A DNA stretch of 64,000 nucleotides from Collinsella aerofaciens (GCF_005845035.1 NZ_SPFO01000001.1:62001-126000); one strand, 5' to 3'. Counted from the stretch's first letter, positions 53,472-61,773 are shown. The notes: generated by a model from the sequence alone, not told the origin. Program-made: numbers and translations.

Positions 53472-54386
53472 ATGGCCGACAATCGCAAGCGTGCGCCTCG
53501 TGGCGGCAAGCAGGCTGCTTCTGGCTCGCGTCCGATTCGCCGCAATGACCGCGCTGCCGCTCCCAAGGGCCAGCGCGATCGCGCCCAGGCCGCACGTCCG
53601 CAGCGCGATCGCAACCGCGACGCTGTCCAGGCTCCCAAGGGCGAGTTTATCGAAGGTCGTCGTGCTGCCGCCGAGGCGCTACGCACTGGTTTTCCCATCA
53701 AGTGCGCGCTCATTGTCGAGGGTGGAGAGCGCGATGCCGCCTTGTCGCGCCTGGTCGACGACCTCAACGCCGCGGGCGTCCGCATTAAGTATGTGCCGCG
53801 TGCGCAGCTCGACGCACTGTCGAGCCATGGCGCTCATCAGGGCATCGCACTCGAGGTTGGCAACTTCCCCTATGCTGATGTCGCCGATATTCTCGACCGC
53901 GCAGGCGACGGTCCGGCGCTTGTCGTCGTGCTCGACCATGTGACCGACGACGGCAACTTTGGCGCCATTGTGCGCTCCGCCGAGGTCGTGGGCGCGGCCG
54001 GCGTCGTCATCGCCAACAAGCGTGCCGCCGGCGTGACCGTGGGCAGCTACAAGACCTCGGCCGGTGCTGTCATGCATCTGCCTATCGCGCAGGTTCCCAA
54101 TATTGCCCGTGCACTCGATGACCTCAAGGCCGCTGGTTTTTGGGTGGGCGGCGCCTCCGAGCACGCCGAGGGCAGCTGCTGGGATGCTCCCTTCGAGGGC
54201 CGCGTGGCGCTCGTCATGGGCTCCGAGGGCGACGGCATCTCGCGCCTGGTGCTCGAGAAATGCGACTTTATGACCAAGCTTCCCCAGCGCGGCATGACCG
54301 AGAGCCTCAATGTTGCCCAGGCGACCACGGCGCTGTGCTTTGAGTGGCTGCGCCGCAACGTCGGCGAGCTCATGGGGGAGGAGTAG
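53472..54386 (+). CDS. rlmB: TrmH-family 23S rRNA 2'-O-ribose methyltransferase
   Basis: 304 residues from the ATG at 53472 (TAGGAGG upstream). A basic disordered N-terminus of about 55 residues precedes EGRRAAAEALRTG (the substrate-binding L30-like part), then the SPOUT domain: DHVTDDGNFGAIVRSAEV, VMGSEGDGISRLV and ESLNVAQATTALCF. By context (cysS upstream, yacP downstream) it is RlmB, which methylates G2251. The mini-RNase III gene (mrnC) found here in Bacillus is missing. Confidence 0.9.
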   Translation: MADNRKRAPRGGKQAASGSRPIRRNDRAAAPKGQRDRAQAARPQRDRNRDAVQAPKGEFIEGRRAAAEALRTGFPIKCALIVEGGERDAALSRLVDDLNAAGVRIKYVPRAQLDALSSHGAHQGIALEVGNFPYADVADILDRAGDGPALVVVLDHVTDDGNFGAIVRSAEVVGAAGVVIANKRAAGVTVGSYKTSAGAVMHLPIAQVPNIARALDDLKAAGFWVGGASEHAEGSCWDAPFEGRVALVMGSEGDGISRLVLEKCDFMTKLPQRGMTESLNVAQATTALCFEWLRRNVGELMGEE

Positions 54387-54389
54387 CGC

Positions 54390-55067
54390 ATGTCCAAAAA
54401 GAACCGTGCCAAGTCCAAGGCCAAGCGCTTTGGCGAGGGCTCGGCCAAGCCGATTGTTTCGGCCGCGACCTACGGCGTGGGCGGCAATGCGTTTGCGCAG
54501 GCCATCGCCGACCCGGTCTCGACGGTGCACTCCAATAAGCCCGAGCTGCTGGTGGTCGACGGCTACAACGTGATCCACTGCACGCCGCGCTACGAAAAGC
54601 TCGTGTACGACCATTCAGACGATCCGTATTCCAGCGACGTTCACGATATGGCACGCACCGCCCTCATCAACGACGTCGCCGCCTTTGCCCAGGGCCGCTA
54701 CGAGGCCGTGATCGTGTTCGACGGCGCGGGCAATATCTCCAACGAGCGCCCCAACCTGCCGGCCCGCGGCGTGCGCATCGAGTTTTCGCCGACGGGCGTT
54801 TCTGCCGATACCGTGGTGCAAAAGCTCTGCATCGAGGCGCGCGAGGAAGGCCGCGCGTGCTCCGTGGTATCGAGCGACGGCACGATCCAGGCCGTCGTCA
54901 TGGGCAAGGGCGTCACGCGCATCTCGAGCCGTATGCTGGTGGACGAGATCAAACAGATCGACAACGACGTGCACGAGGCCGAGGAGGCCCCGCAGATCAA
55001 GATGACCCTGGGCAGCCGTCTAAGCCCCGAGGCCCTGGCCAAGCTCAAAGCTCTGCGCGGGAGGTAG
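54390..55067 (+). CDS. NYN-domain ribonuclease YacP/Rae1
   Basis: 225 residues, starting 3 bases after rlmB. ELLVVDGYNVIHC is the NYN core with catalytic Asp; VFDGAGNIS and SADTVVQKLCIE carry the other acidic residues. In Bacillus, Rae1 (YacP) cleaves mRNA in the ribosomal A site. The N-terminus is an added basic segment (KKNRAKSKAKRF), of the same kind as in its neighbour. Function by family. Confidence 0.87.
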   Translation: MSKKNRAKSKAKRFGEGSAKPIVSAATYGVGGNAFAQAIADPVSTVHSNKPELLVVDGYNVIHCTPRYEKLVYDHSDDPYSSDVHDMARTALINDVAAFAQGRYEAVIVFDGAGNISNERPNLPARGVRIEFSPTGVSADTVVQKLCIEAREEGRACSVVSSDGTIQAVVMGKGVTRISSRMLVDEIKQIDNDVHEAEEAPQIKMTLGSRLSPEALAKLKALRGR

Positions 55068-55094
55068 GGGAGTTGGCGGGGCGATGCTGTCTCG

Positions 55095-56435
55095 CTAACT
55101 CCATTCAGCGATGTCGATCATTCTTTCGAGGCGCCATGTTAGCGCCTCTTTTAGATAAGGCAGTCTCGCTGTAAGAGCGTCGTTTTTGGATAGGATTTCG
55201 ATTGCCTCGTCAACGAAACCCTCGAGTTTGTCGCCGTCAAACCAGCCCATGTCCTCGACGAGCAACATTTGTTTGGCGGGGCTTGAATGAAATTGTGCGC
55301 TGGTAAAACTGTGCTCTCCCGCCCTAAGCTCCTCTAGTGATATGTTGCACCAGAGTGATGAGCCCGAATCGAAGATAGGGGCAGGTCTGCAGGCTAGCGT
55401 GTTTACGTTTCGCACAAGGCCAAAGTTGCGCCAATGGCGATCATAGTTGGCAATGATGTCATCGCATACGATCATGCGGTCAAGGGCGTCTTTTATATCC
55501 GTCGCTCCAAGCTCCTCGCAGTTTGCTACATACCGTTCGTAATCGGTTAGTCGCTCGTCTGCATTTGCATGCTGGTTTACATAGAACGCAGGGACATACT
55601 CTTCTTCATCAGTTAAGAAGACATCGCATATGCTCAGGGCGGAAGTGCCCGTGCCCTCGAGCGAGTAAGGCACATAATCGCAAGCGTTTAGGATGCGACG
55701 GTGAAGTGCAGTCGCCACCAGCTCGTTATAAGGTTCCTGGTTTAGATGTGCACCTGCCTTGTGGAGGATTCGACGGTCATCCTCGCATGTCCAGTACTTT
55801 TGAAGATTGCCGTCCGAGGTGTTATCGGGCTTTGCGGCAGCTGCCTTGCCCTCTGGGGCGAAGGGCGCGATGCTGAGAGAGACGTCGTCAAAAGCATTAT
55901 TGAAGAAATTGATATCTTCCCACGCGAGACCGGAGTCTTGGGGCCTAATCCAATACTGGTCGGATAAGGAGAGGCCAAGATTTCGCTGGACGAGTTCATC
56001 GGGAACATCGACTGCGGCTTCTGCAAGCAGGGAGGCTAGTCCAATGCGTGCGAGCGGGATACCGCGGCCGCGCCACCAGATGCGGAAGGAGTCGAGCGAT
56101 ATGGGGCTATTAGGGCCAAATACTCCAATAGGGGCGTGGGCGTAATCGACGTCGGCGCCGATGTGGGTGAAGTCTTTTCGCGATGTGCTGTAGACCAGTT
56201 GGGCTACTTCGTGCGTGCGGTTCATGAGGGTAAATGCGACTTCGCTTTTCCCATGCCCACGACGAGGTCGTCCCCCTCTTTTGGTTGCGGAGCGGAGTCG
56301 CGCGTCTACGCTGTCTTTGTCGATGAGCCACACGCCAGAAGCCTTGCGGGCGGTCAGCGCGCCGTTCTTAATGAGCTCCTGCACCCTGCGCGGGCTGATG
56401 CCGAGCAGCTCGGCTGCTTCCTTGGTAGTCAACAT
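55095..56435 (-). CDS. HTH plus HipA/CtkA-like kinase in a single chain
   Basis: 446 residues. The first 55 residues are a MerR/excisionase-type HTH: LTTKEAAELLGISPRRVQELIKNGALTARKASGVWLIDKDSV. A linker with Arg/Gly (TKRGGRPRRGHGK) follows. The rest resembles HipA-like kinases of the CtkA kind: KPDN in the ATP region, IIANYDRHWRNFGLVRN as catalytic loop (D.H..N) and IFDSGSSLWC as the DxG metal motif. A HipA-N subdomain is not seen. GAAGGG precedes the ATG inside an inverted repeat. It joins an antitoxin-like DNA binder and a kinase in one protein. Assigned by motifs, not by search; function unknown. Confidence 0.65.
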   Translation of the reverse strand: MLTTKEAAELLGISPRRVQELIKNGALTARKASGVWLIDKDSVDARLRSATKRGGRPRRGHGKSEVAFTLMNRTHEVAQLVYSTSRKDFTHIGADVDYAHAPIGVFGPNSPISLDSFRIWWRGRGIPLARIGLASLLAEAAVDVPDELVQRNLGLSLSDQYWIRPQDSGLAWEDINFFNNAFDDVSLSIAPFAPEGKAAAAKPDNTSDGNLQKYWTCEDDRRILHKAGAHLNQEPYNELVATALHRRILNACDYVPYSLEGTGTSALSICDVFLTDEEEYVPAFYVNQHANADERLTDYERYVANCEELGATDIKDALDRMIVCDDIIANYDRHWRNFGLVRNVNTLACRPAPIFDSGSSLWCNISLEELRAGEHSFTSAQFHSSPAKQMLLVEDMGWFDGDKLEGFVDEAIEILSKNDALTARLPYLKEALTWRLERMIDIAEWS

Positions 56436-56445
56436 CGCGAAACCC

Positions 56446-56505
56446 TTCGCCAGAACGAATAGTTTTATATAGCCAATTGTAATTAAAACTATTCGTTCTG
56501 GCGAA
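56446..56505 (-). promoter_or_regulatory. 21-bp perfect inverted repeat covering the ribosome site of the HTH-kinase gene
   Basis: Arms TTCGCCAGAACGAATAGTTTT (positions 56446-56466) and its exact complement (56485-56505) with an 18-base AT-rich spacer. The proximal arm contains the GAAGGG ribosome site and ends 11 bases from the start codon. Likely the self-operator, possibly also an RNA hairpin that hides the ribosome site. Confidence 0.8.
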
Positions 56506-56658
56506 TGGTTTTAAGATTGAGGGCGCACTGACAGAAATGAACGGGCCTGGTACGCGCTGTTGCTGGATTTTGCATATTTATATAACGCCGTGCGGCCTGT
56601 TGCGCCCCGTCCGCAATTCCATTATTCTTAACAGGCTTCGCGCGAAAGCGCCAAGTGT

Positions 56659-56733
56659 GCCAGTGTGGCGCAACGGTAGCGCAACTGATTTGTAATCAGT
56701 GGGTTGCAGGTTCGATTCCTGTCACTGGCTCCA
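56659..56733 (+). tRNA. tRNA-Thr (anticodon UGU)
   Basis: 75-base cloverleaf: acceptor GCCAGTG with CACTGGC, anticodon stem ACTGA/TCAGT with loop TTTGTAA, T arm GGTTCGATT, encoded CCA. Confidence 0.95.
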
Positions 56734-56742
56734 TGAGAGTTT

Positions 56743-56782
56743 CGGGCTCTGTCTCTATATGGGACAGAGCCCGTTTCTATTT
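56743..56782 (+). terminator. Terminator of tRNA-Thr
   Basis: CGGGCTCTGTC pairs perfectly with GACAGAGCCCG over a 9-base loop, followed by TTTCTATTT. Confidence 0.88.
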
Positions 56783-56848
56783 AGGTGGCGCGCCATCAGG
56801 TTAGCGCCCATCCCGTTTTTGGTTTGTCTCGTCCTCCAGTTTGTCTAA

Positions 56849-56974
56849 ATCTGTAACACCAAGACCGATATTTGGCATCTAACTGTTACAGATTGAGATG
56901 AAACTTAGGGTGTTTTAGGAATATCTTGATCTGTAACATGTAGAAGCGGAATAGGCCTCTTGCTGTTACAGATC
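56849..56974. repeat. Two tandem copies of a palindromic 80-bp unit
   Basis: ATCTGTAACA at 56849 and 56929, each matched by TGTTACAGAT 35 bases downstream (56884 and 56964). Both pairs repeat at exactly 80 bp, while the sequence between the arms differs. The second copy has an 11-bp perfect stem. No gene lies in 56783-57266 apart from these repeats, the hairpin at 57132 and the GAGCGTGGAT copies. Confidence 0.8.
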
Positions 56975-57008
56975 GAGACAAGGGCGGGTGCGGACCTGGA
57001 TGTTCTGC

Positions 57009-57076
57009 TCGAGCGTGGATTTCTGGACACGCGAGCGAAGAAAATCTTCCGACCGGAGAACGAGCGTGGATAATTA
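57009..57076. repeat. GAGCGTGGAT repeat, left side of the PTS island
   Basis: CGAGCGTGGAT appears at 57010 and again at 57061; the second, in CGGAGAACGAGCGTGGATAAT, is nearly the same as CTGGAGAATGAACGTGGATAAT at 61104 on the other side of the beta-glucoside genes. Confidence 0.65.
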
Positions 57077-57131
57077 ACTTGGATAGGGAGCTAAGGTAAA
57101 CACCGATTGTCTATCGAAGGCTTTAGAAACG

Positions 57132-57164
57132 ACGACCCCGATTTCATTGTGGAATCGGGGTCGT
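57132..57164 (-). terminator. Hairpin downstream of bglP
   Basis: ACGACCCCGATT pairs perfectly with AATCGGGGTCGT over a 9-base loop. On the minus strand CGTTTCT follows. Likely end of the bglA-bglP transcript, about 100 bases after the stop. Confidence 0.65.
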
Positions 57165-57266
57165 TTGTGCCTGAGGAATCCGAATGGATTAATCGAGCTC
57201 CTAAGGGACTTCTTGGGTTCTTGCTAATGGTCTGCCGAGGATGTCCCCAATGCAAGCAGCGGGCAT

Positions 57267-58667
57267 CTACTCAATATAGTTGGGATTCTTCTTGATGATC
57301 ACGCGTGCAGCGATGAACGAGACGACGATGGCGATGACGGCGACAACGCACGCCAGTACGAAGTTGCCCATGGATCCATCGGGAGCGATAAAGATCAGCG
57401 CAGAAAGAAGACCGGGGCATGCTCCCGCAACATACTCCTTCAGGACGAAGATACCTGCAGGGAGTCCCGCGCAGAGGGCGCCGATTGCCGTGCCGACAAG
57501 CAGGCGGGGACGCTCGATGAGGCAGCCATAAAATGCGGGCTCAGTTACGCCACAGAGTGCGGTGACGGCAACCGTGGTGACCATACCTCTCTTCTCCTTG
57601 TTGCCTTTCATTGCAGTTGCCAAGGCGAGACTCGTGCCGCCAATGCAGAGGTTTGAGATGAAGCCAAAGATGATGGGCGCCCAGCCGAGCTGCGCCAAGC
57701 TCGTAACTTCGATCGCGATGTAGGCCTTATCAAGACCGAGCATGACAAAATAGGGGTTAAGGGCTGCAAGGATTGGAGTAGCGATAAATGCCACGTTATC
57801 CATGAGCCACGTGGCGGCATCACTCAGCGCGTAGCCCATCATGCTGCCGGCGGGGCCGAGGATAATCAGCTCAACAGGCACGACGATGAACATGGTGAGC
57901 AGCGGCTTCAAGAACAGTTTGGTAATGTCGGGGATGATTTTCTGAAGACCGCGATCAACAAAGTACATGAACACAACGCCCAGTACGATTGGCACCACCG
58001 TGCTCGAGTAGTCATTCGTCGGGATGGGGATGCCAAGAAAGTCGAGACCCTCAGCACCGCTAATAGACGAGCTAATCATGATTGCGCCCAGCAGTGCGCC
58101 CATGATAGGCTGCATCTTCATGACGGCGGCGAGCTGATAGCCGAGGTAAACGGGCAGGAAGCTAAATGAGGCGCTGAAGATCGCCAGCAGAACCTGGGCG
58201 GTTCCGCTATCGGTGCTCAATCCACAATAATTGACCAGGAGATTCTTGATCGAAAGAATGAGTCCGCCAACGATGAGCGCCGGGACGATGGGCATGAATA
58301 CCTGTGCAGAGACGTTCCCGAATTTCTCAATCAAGCCCATGGCGGTGTTACCGCTTTTAATGCCTTCTGCAAGGTCTTTGGCGGTTTGGGCATCGTCGGC
58401 AACCGTGCCACCGCCGACTTCGATTCCCGCGAAGTCGAGGAAGTCGTTGTAAGCCTCGGTGACGTTGGGGCCGATGATCACCTGAAGCTGGCCACCGCTG
58501 ACTACTGCCCCGAGCGCCTGGTCGGCCGATTTGGCGAGCTGGAGATCGATGATCGAGGTGTCTCGTGCGTCGATGCGAAGGCGCGTCGCACAATGAGTTA
58601 CCGATGTAATGTTCTCTTTGCCGCCAACAGCCTTTAGGACTGTTTCGGACATTGCCTGATATTTCAT
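57267..58667 (-). CDS. PTS beta-glucoside-type EIIBC
   Basis: 466 residues. EIIB domain (1-85) with phospho-acceptor Cys26 in THCATRLR; EIIC domain (about 105-460) with ten or so spans, including the glucose-type GVTEPAFYG motif. No IIA domain, so a separate EIIA must serve it. It imports a beta-glucoside with phosphorylation. AGGAGAAAG precedes the ATG. Start lies 9 bases after the bglA stop: one operon. Confidence 0.93.
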   Translation of the reverse strand: MKYQAMSETVLKAVGGKENITSVTHCATRLRIDARDTSIIDLQLAKSADQALGAVVSGGQLQVIIGPNVTEAYNDFLDFAGIEVGGGTVADDAQTAKDLAEGIKSGNTAMGLIEKFGNVSAQVFMPIVPALIVGGLILSIKNLLVNYCGLSTDSGTAQVLLAIFSASFSFLPVYLGYQLAAVMKMQPIMGALLGAIMISSSISGAEGLDFLGIPIPTNDYSSTVVPIVLGVVFMYFVDRGLQKIIPDITKLFLKPLLTMFIVVPVELIILGPAGSMMGYALSDAATWLMDNVAFIATPILAALNPYFVMLGLDKAYIAIEVTSLAQLGWAPIIFGFISNLCIGGTSLALATAMKGNKEKRGMVTTVAVTALCGVTEPAFYGCLIERPRLLVGTAIGALCAGLPAGIFVLKEYVAGACPGLLSALIFIAPDGSMGNFVLACVVAVIAIVVSFIAARVIIKKNPNYIE

Positions 58668-58676
58668 CTCTTTCTC

Positions 58677-60095
58677 CTAACCTTCCTGCTCCTGATACTT
58701 CGAGATAAGGTCTCGGTACCAATACCAGCTCTTTTTGGGGGTGCGCTCCAGATTGTTCTCGAAGTCGATATGGACAAGTCCGTATCGTTTTTCGTAGCCG
58801 TTGATCCAGCTATACAGATCCATCGTCGACCAGAGGTAGTAGCCCTCAACGCGCGCGCCGTCGCGCTTAGCCCTCATCATGTGCTCGATGAACTGGCCCA
58901 GAAGCTCGATGCGGTCATCATCGTGGATCATTCCGTCTGCGTCTGGTTGCTCATAGGCGCCATGTCCGTTTTCCGTAATAAAGATGCGGGGCGCGTCATA
59001 GCGCTCGTGGACATCCATGATGGTTGAATACATGCAACTTGGGAGTATTTCGCGGCCCCATTTATTGCGGGGAACATTGCTGTCGCGGGCGCTTTCAAAC
59101 AAGGGCGCAATGCATTTTCCTTCGACCTTTTTGCTCGAACCGCCCTTATTGTTCGCCGAAACGGCAAGCTCTCCACCGTGCCAGTCGGTTACATACTCTC
59201 GGCAATACACGTTGAGTCCAATAAAATCGACTTTACCGTCGCTGAATTCTTCTACGTCATTTGGGGATCGATAGAGCGAGACGCCAAGTTTTTCAAGGAT
59301 TTCGTCCATTTCTGGCGGCAGTTGACCCTGAAGCGCTGGTGCCAGAATCATGCGATTGGCGAAAAAGTCTGCGTATCGAAATACGTCATCGGGGTGCTCG
59401 GTTGCCGGGTCGAGTTCGACAACGCCGCCATCGTGGACGGCGCCGATGATGCCGTCGTAGCCCATTTGACGATATGCTCGGACTGCGAGTGCGCTTGCGC
59501 GCATCAGGTTGTACTGAAACTGCATGTACGACTGAACATCGAGCGATCGATTGGGGGGATAGTTGCCCAACATGTTTACGCAGTAGCTGTAGAAATGCGG
59601 CTCGTTAACGGTAGCCCAGATTTTGACGCGGTCTCCAAAGCGCTCAAAGCAAATCTTGGCGTATTTGCAGAACCACTCTGCCATGTCGTTGTTCAGCCAT
59701 CCGCCTTTGCAAGCAAGCGTGAATGGCAGATCGTAATGGAACAGCGTAACGTTGGGCTCTATGCCATTTTCGAGGCAGCAATCAATGACCCGATTATAAA
59801 AATCGATACCCTCTTCATTCACTTTGCCGATACCGGTGGGGATGATTCGACTCCATGAAAGAGAGAAGCGATAGGTGTTTTGTCCGCCTTCTTTCATCAT
59901 GCGGATATCTTCTTCATAGCGATGGTAGAAGTCGCAAGATACATCACCGTCAACATGGTTGATGTTCTTATTGCTTGTGTGGCTAAAGAAATCCCACTCA
60001 CCAAGGCCTTTGCCGTCTTCGTTCCAGGCACCCTCGCACTGATAAGACGCCGTGGCGGAACCCCAGAGAAACGGCATGTTGTTCACGTTGCCCAT
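58677..60095 (-). CDS. 6-phospho-beta-glucosidase (GH1)
   Basis: 472 residues from the ATG at 60095 (AAAGGGG upstream), six codons inside a longer frame without a ribosome site. GH1 barrel: acid/base Glu165 in ATVNEPH, nucleophile Glu375 in FITENGHG, and SWINGYEKRYGLVHIDF with the residues for the 6-phosphate (Lys/Tyr). It hydrolyses the phosphorylated sugar delivered by the PTS enzyme. First gene of the minus-strand operon. Confidence 0.93.
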   Translation of the reverse strand: MGNVNNMPFLWGSATASYQCEGAWNEDGKGLGEWDFFSHTSNKNINHVDGDVSCDFYHRYEEDIRMMKEGGQNTYRFSLSWSRIIPTGIGKVNEEGIDFYNRVIDCCLENGIEPNVTLFHYDLPFTLACKGGWLNNDMAEWFCKYAKICFERFGDRVKIWATVNEPHFYSYCVNMLGNYPPNRSLDVQSYMQFQYNLMRASALAVRAYRQMGYDGIIGAVHDGGVVELDPATEHPDDVFRYADFFANRMILAPALQGQLPPEMDEILEKLGVSLYRSPNDVEEFSDGKVDFIGLNVYCREYVTDWHGGELAVSANNKGGSSKKVEGKCIAPLFESARDSNVPRNKWGREILPSCMYSTIMDVHERYDAPRIFITENGHGAYEQPDADGMIHDDDRIELLGQFIEHMMRAKRDGARVEGYYLWSTMDLYSWINGYEKRYGLVHIDFENNLERTPKKSWYWYRDLISKYQEQEG

Positions 60096-60162
60096 GAATC
60101 CCCTTTCCATCATTCAACACGGTGGATACGTGTGGCGGAATTATGATTAAGATGACGTCAAC

Positions 60163-60215
60163 TGATTTGAATCATAGGAGAACGACCAAAGCTGTTTGAT
60201 TCAATCAATGAATCA
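60163..60215. promoter_or_regulatory. Two palindromes between bglA and the RpiR gene
   Basis: TGATTTGAATCA (60163-60174) and TGATTCA-5-TGAATCA (60197-60215) share the TGATT/AATCA core and lie in the divergent promoter region. Likely sites of the RpiR-type regulator. Confidence 0.6.
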
Positions 60216-60246
60216 TGATTTCGAGGAGAGCGGAAAGAGGGATCAC

Positions 60247-61080
60247 GTGAATATCAATGACTTCGATGTGCTCAATCGCATTAGCTCCATCATCAACAGC
60301 GAGTTTGGGTCAAACGATGCCGCCATCGCTCGATATCTCATCGCTCACATTAGGCGTTCGAGCGAAATCAATGTTGCCGCAATAACCCGCGATGCATTCG
60401 TGACCCGTTCCGCTGTTCGTCGTTTCTGCAATCGATTGGGCTACCAGTCTCTTAGCGATTTGAAAGAATCATTTACTCAGTCAGTCTTTCCAAGCGACTT
60501 AAGCCATCGAGAGGAGGAATTTGGCTACGAGGAGTACAGGGCAGAGCTCGACGTTCGCATGATCGAGATGTTCGCTGAGGTTGAAAGCGGCGTGTCCGAT
60601 ATCGCTATTAAGCATCTTGTCGACGAAATTGATGGCCATAAAAACGTTGAAATCTGGTGCACCAATAATGTGAGCGCCAATCTCGTACGATTTCAGCAGG
60701 AAATGTTTTATGCGGGCAAGATAGTTCGCATAGTTGCTGGGGCTAACGTCGCGGAATTGAAAAACATGGGAGACGCTTCGCAGTCATTGATAATTCTCGT
60801 ATCGGTCTCCGGGCTATTTGCGTCACAGGCGCGTGAGTATCTTGATTGCCGTTCGGGCAGGAAGATTCTAATTACTGCGTTTAGCAACGATGACAAATCG
60901 AGGTCTTTTGACCGTGTATATCGTCTTGGTAATGCGGGAAACGGAATTGACCGACTCGGCGTTTATTCGAAATACGCCATGACTTATTTTTTCGACTTGC
61001 TATCGTCGTGTTACTTGAGTCGCTACCCCTGCACCAAGGGGGAGCCGCTCTATGGGTCTACTTTGGCCTGGCCCGAGTAG
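60247..61080 (+). CDS. MurR/RpiR family regulator
   Basis: 277 residues from the GTG at 60247, preceded by GAAAGAGGG; an ATG at 60208 has no ribosome site and lies within a palindrome. N-terminal HTH_6 (residues 1-75: DAAIARYLIAHIRRSSEINVAAITRDAFVTRSAVRRFCNRLG), C-terminal SIS domain for a phosphosugar (from about 110). It reads as the control gene of the divergent bglA-bglP. Its codons are more AT-rich than neighbours, suggesting recent arrival. Confidence 0.88.
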   Translation: MNINDFDVLNRISSIINSEFGSNDAAIARYLIAHIRRSSEINVAAITRDAFVTRSAVRRFCNRLGYQSLSDLKESFTQSVFPSDLSHREEEFGYEEYRAELDVRMIEMFAEVESGVSDIAIKHLVDEIDGHKNVEIWCTNNVSANLVRFQQEMFYAGKIVRIVAGANVAELKNMGDASQSLIILVSVSGLFASQAREYLDCRSGRKILITAFSNDDKSRSFDRVYRLGNAGNGIDRLGVYSKYAMTYFFDLLSSCYLSRYPCTKGEPLYGSTLAWPE

Positions 61081-61102
61081 TTGCGGCTTTACAGTTCTCT
61101 CG

Positions 61103-61177
61103 CCTGGAGAATGAACGTGGATAATCTGCCACTTTGGCCTTAGAGCCGCGCTAAAAGTGGGAGATAATCCACGCTCG
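61103..61177. repeat. GAACGTGGATAAT palindrome, right side of the PTS island
   Basis: CGTGGATAATCTGCCACTTT pairs with its near-complement at 61154-61173 (two mismatches, 18-base loop). The left arm repeats the sequence at 57053-57075. The element reads CGAGCGTGGATTATC on the other strand, so copies in both orientations occur. A REP-like unit. Confidence 0.7.
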
Positions 61178-61391
61178 ATCGTGGCGTGGAAGCCCGATCT
61201 CGACCTATATATAGGTGCAAATAAGCCGTTATCGAAGTTCGATCCTGAAGGTGTACTCCACTACACCAAAGTGTTACCTCGGGAAACGTCACCTCAGTAT
61301 CCAAAACCACCGTCCTTCATATCCAAACTCAACAAAACCGCAGGTCACAGCTATATAGATACGCCCGGCACCGTGTATCTAGAGGTTTTCG
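61178..61391. other. Intergenic region, no convincing gene
   Basis: An open frame of about 100 codons crosses it but starts inside the palindrome, has no ribosome site and runs through the tRNA promoter. Its base composition is more AT-rich than the flanks. Confidence 0.5.
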
Positions 61392-61421
61392 TTGACAGCC
61401 CCCAAGGTTGCATCGTATTAT
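61392..61421 (+). promoter_or_regulatory. Promoter of the tRNA array
   Basis: TTGACA (61392-61397), 18-base spacer, TATTAT (61416-61421), 62 bases ahead of tRNA-Tyr. Confidence 0.8.
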
Positions 61422-61483
61422 CTTTTTCGTTCGCGGGGGCGGCGGTCCAAAAGACCAAAGGACCTGCGGATACTTGAACGATT

Positions 61484-61565
61484 GGGAGTTTGCCCGAGTG
61501 GTTAATGGGGACGGGCTGTAAACCCGTTGGCTCTGCCTACATAGGTTCGAATCCTATAGCTCCCA
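61484..61565 (+). tRNA. tRNA-Tyr (anticodon GUA)
   Basis: 82 bases, class II with long variable arm. Acceptor GGGAGTT with AGCTCCC, anticodon loop CTGTAAA, T arm ATAGG/CCTAT with TTCGAAT. CCA is not encoded (ACCC follows). Confidence 0.93.
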
Positions 61566-61575
61566 CCCGTCAAGT

Positions 61576-61651
61576 GCCTGTATAGCTCAGTCGGTAGAGC
61601 ACTTCGTTGGTAACGAAGAGGTCACCAGTTCAAGTCTGGTTGCAGGCTCCA
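61576..61651 (+). tRNA. tRNA-Thr (anticodon GGU)
   Basis: 76 bases. Acceptor GCCTGTA with TGCAGGC, anticodon stem CTTCG/CGAAG with loop TTGGTAA, encoded CCA. Confidence 0.95.
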
Positions 61652-61654
61652 TCC

Positions 61655-61731
61655 GGCGGTGTAGCTCAGTTGGTTAGAGCACACGGTTCATACCCGTGGC
61701 GTCACTGGTTCGAATCCAGTCACCGCTACCA
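61655..61731 (+). tRNA. tRNA-Met (anticodon CAU), elongator type
   Basis: 77 bases. Acceptor GGCGGTG with CACCGCT (G-U at the end), anticodon loop TTCATAC, T arm CTGGTTCGAATCCAG, encoded CCA. The first pair does not have the mismatch typical of initiator tRNA. A lysidine-type tRNA-Ile (CAU) cannot be excluded by eye. Confidence 0.88.
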
Positions 61732-61742
61732 TAGGTAACACG

Positions 61743-61773
61743 GTGGCTTCTCAATAGTATGTTGAGAGGCCAC
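61743..61773 (+). terminator. Hairpin between the tRNA array and tuf
   Basis: GTGGCTTCTCAA pairs with TTGAGAGGCCAC over 7 bases; no U tract follows, so the array may read through into tuf or the hairpin may be a processing site. TATAAA at 61779 is a possible -10 for tuf. Confidence 0.45.

Noticed and set aside
56849-56974. CRISPR array
   Set aside because: Only two repeats, each a split palindrome with 25-bp interior, and no cas genes in the window.
61157-61477. 106-codon open frame before tRNA-Tyr
   Set aside because: It begins in a palindromic repeat, lacks a ribosome site and overlaps the promoter of the tRNA array.
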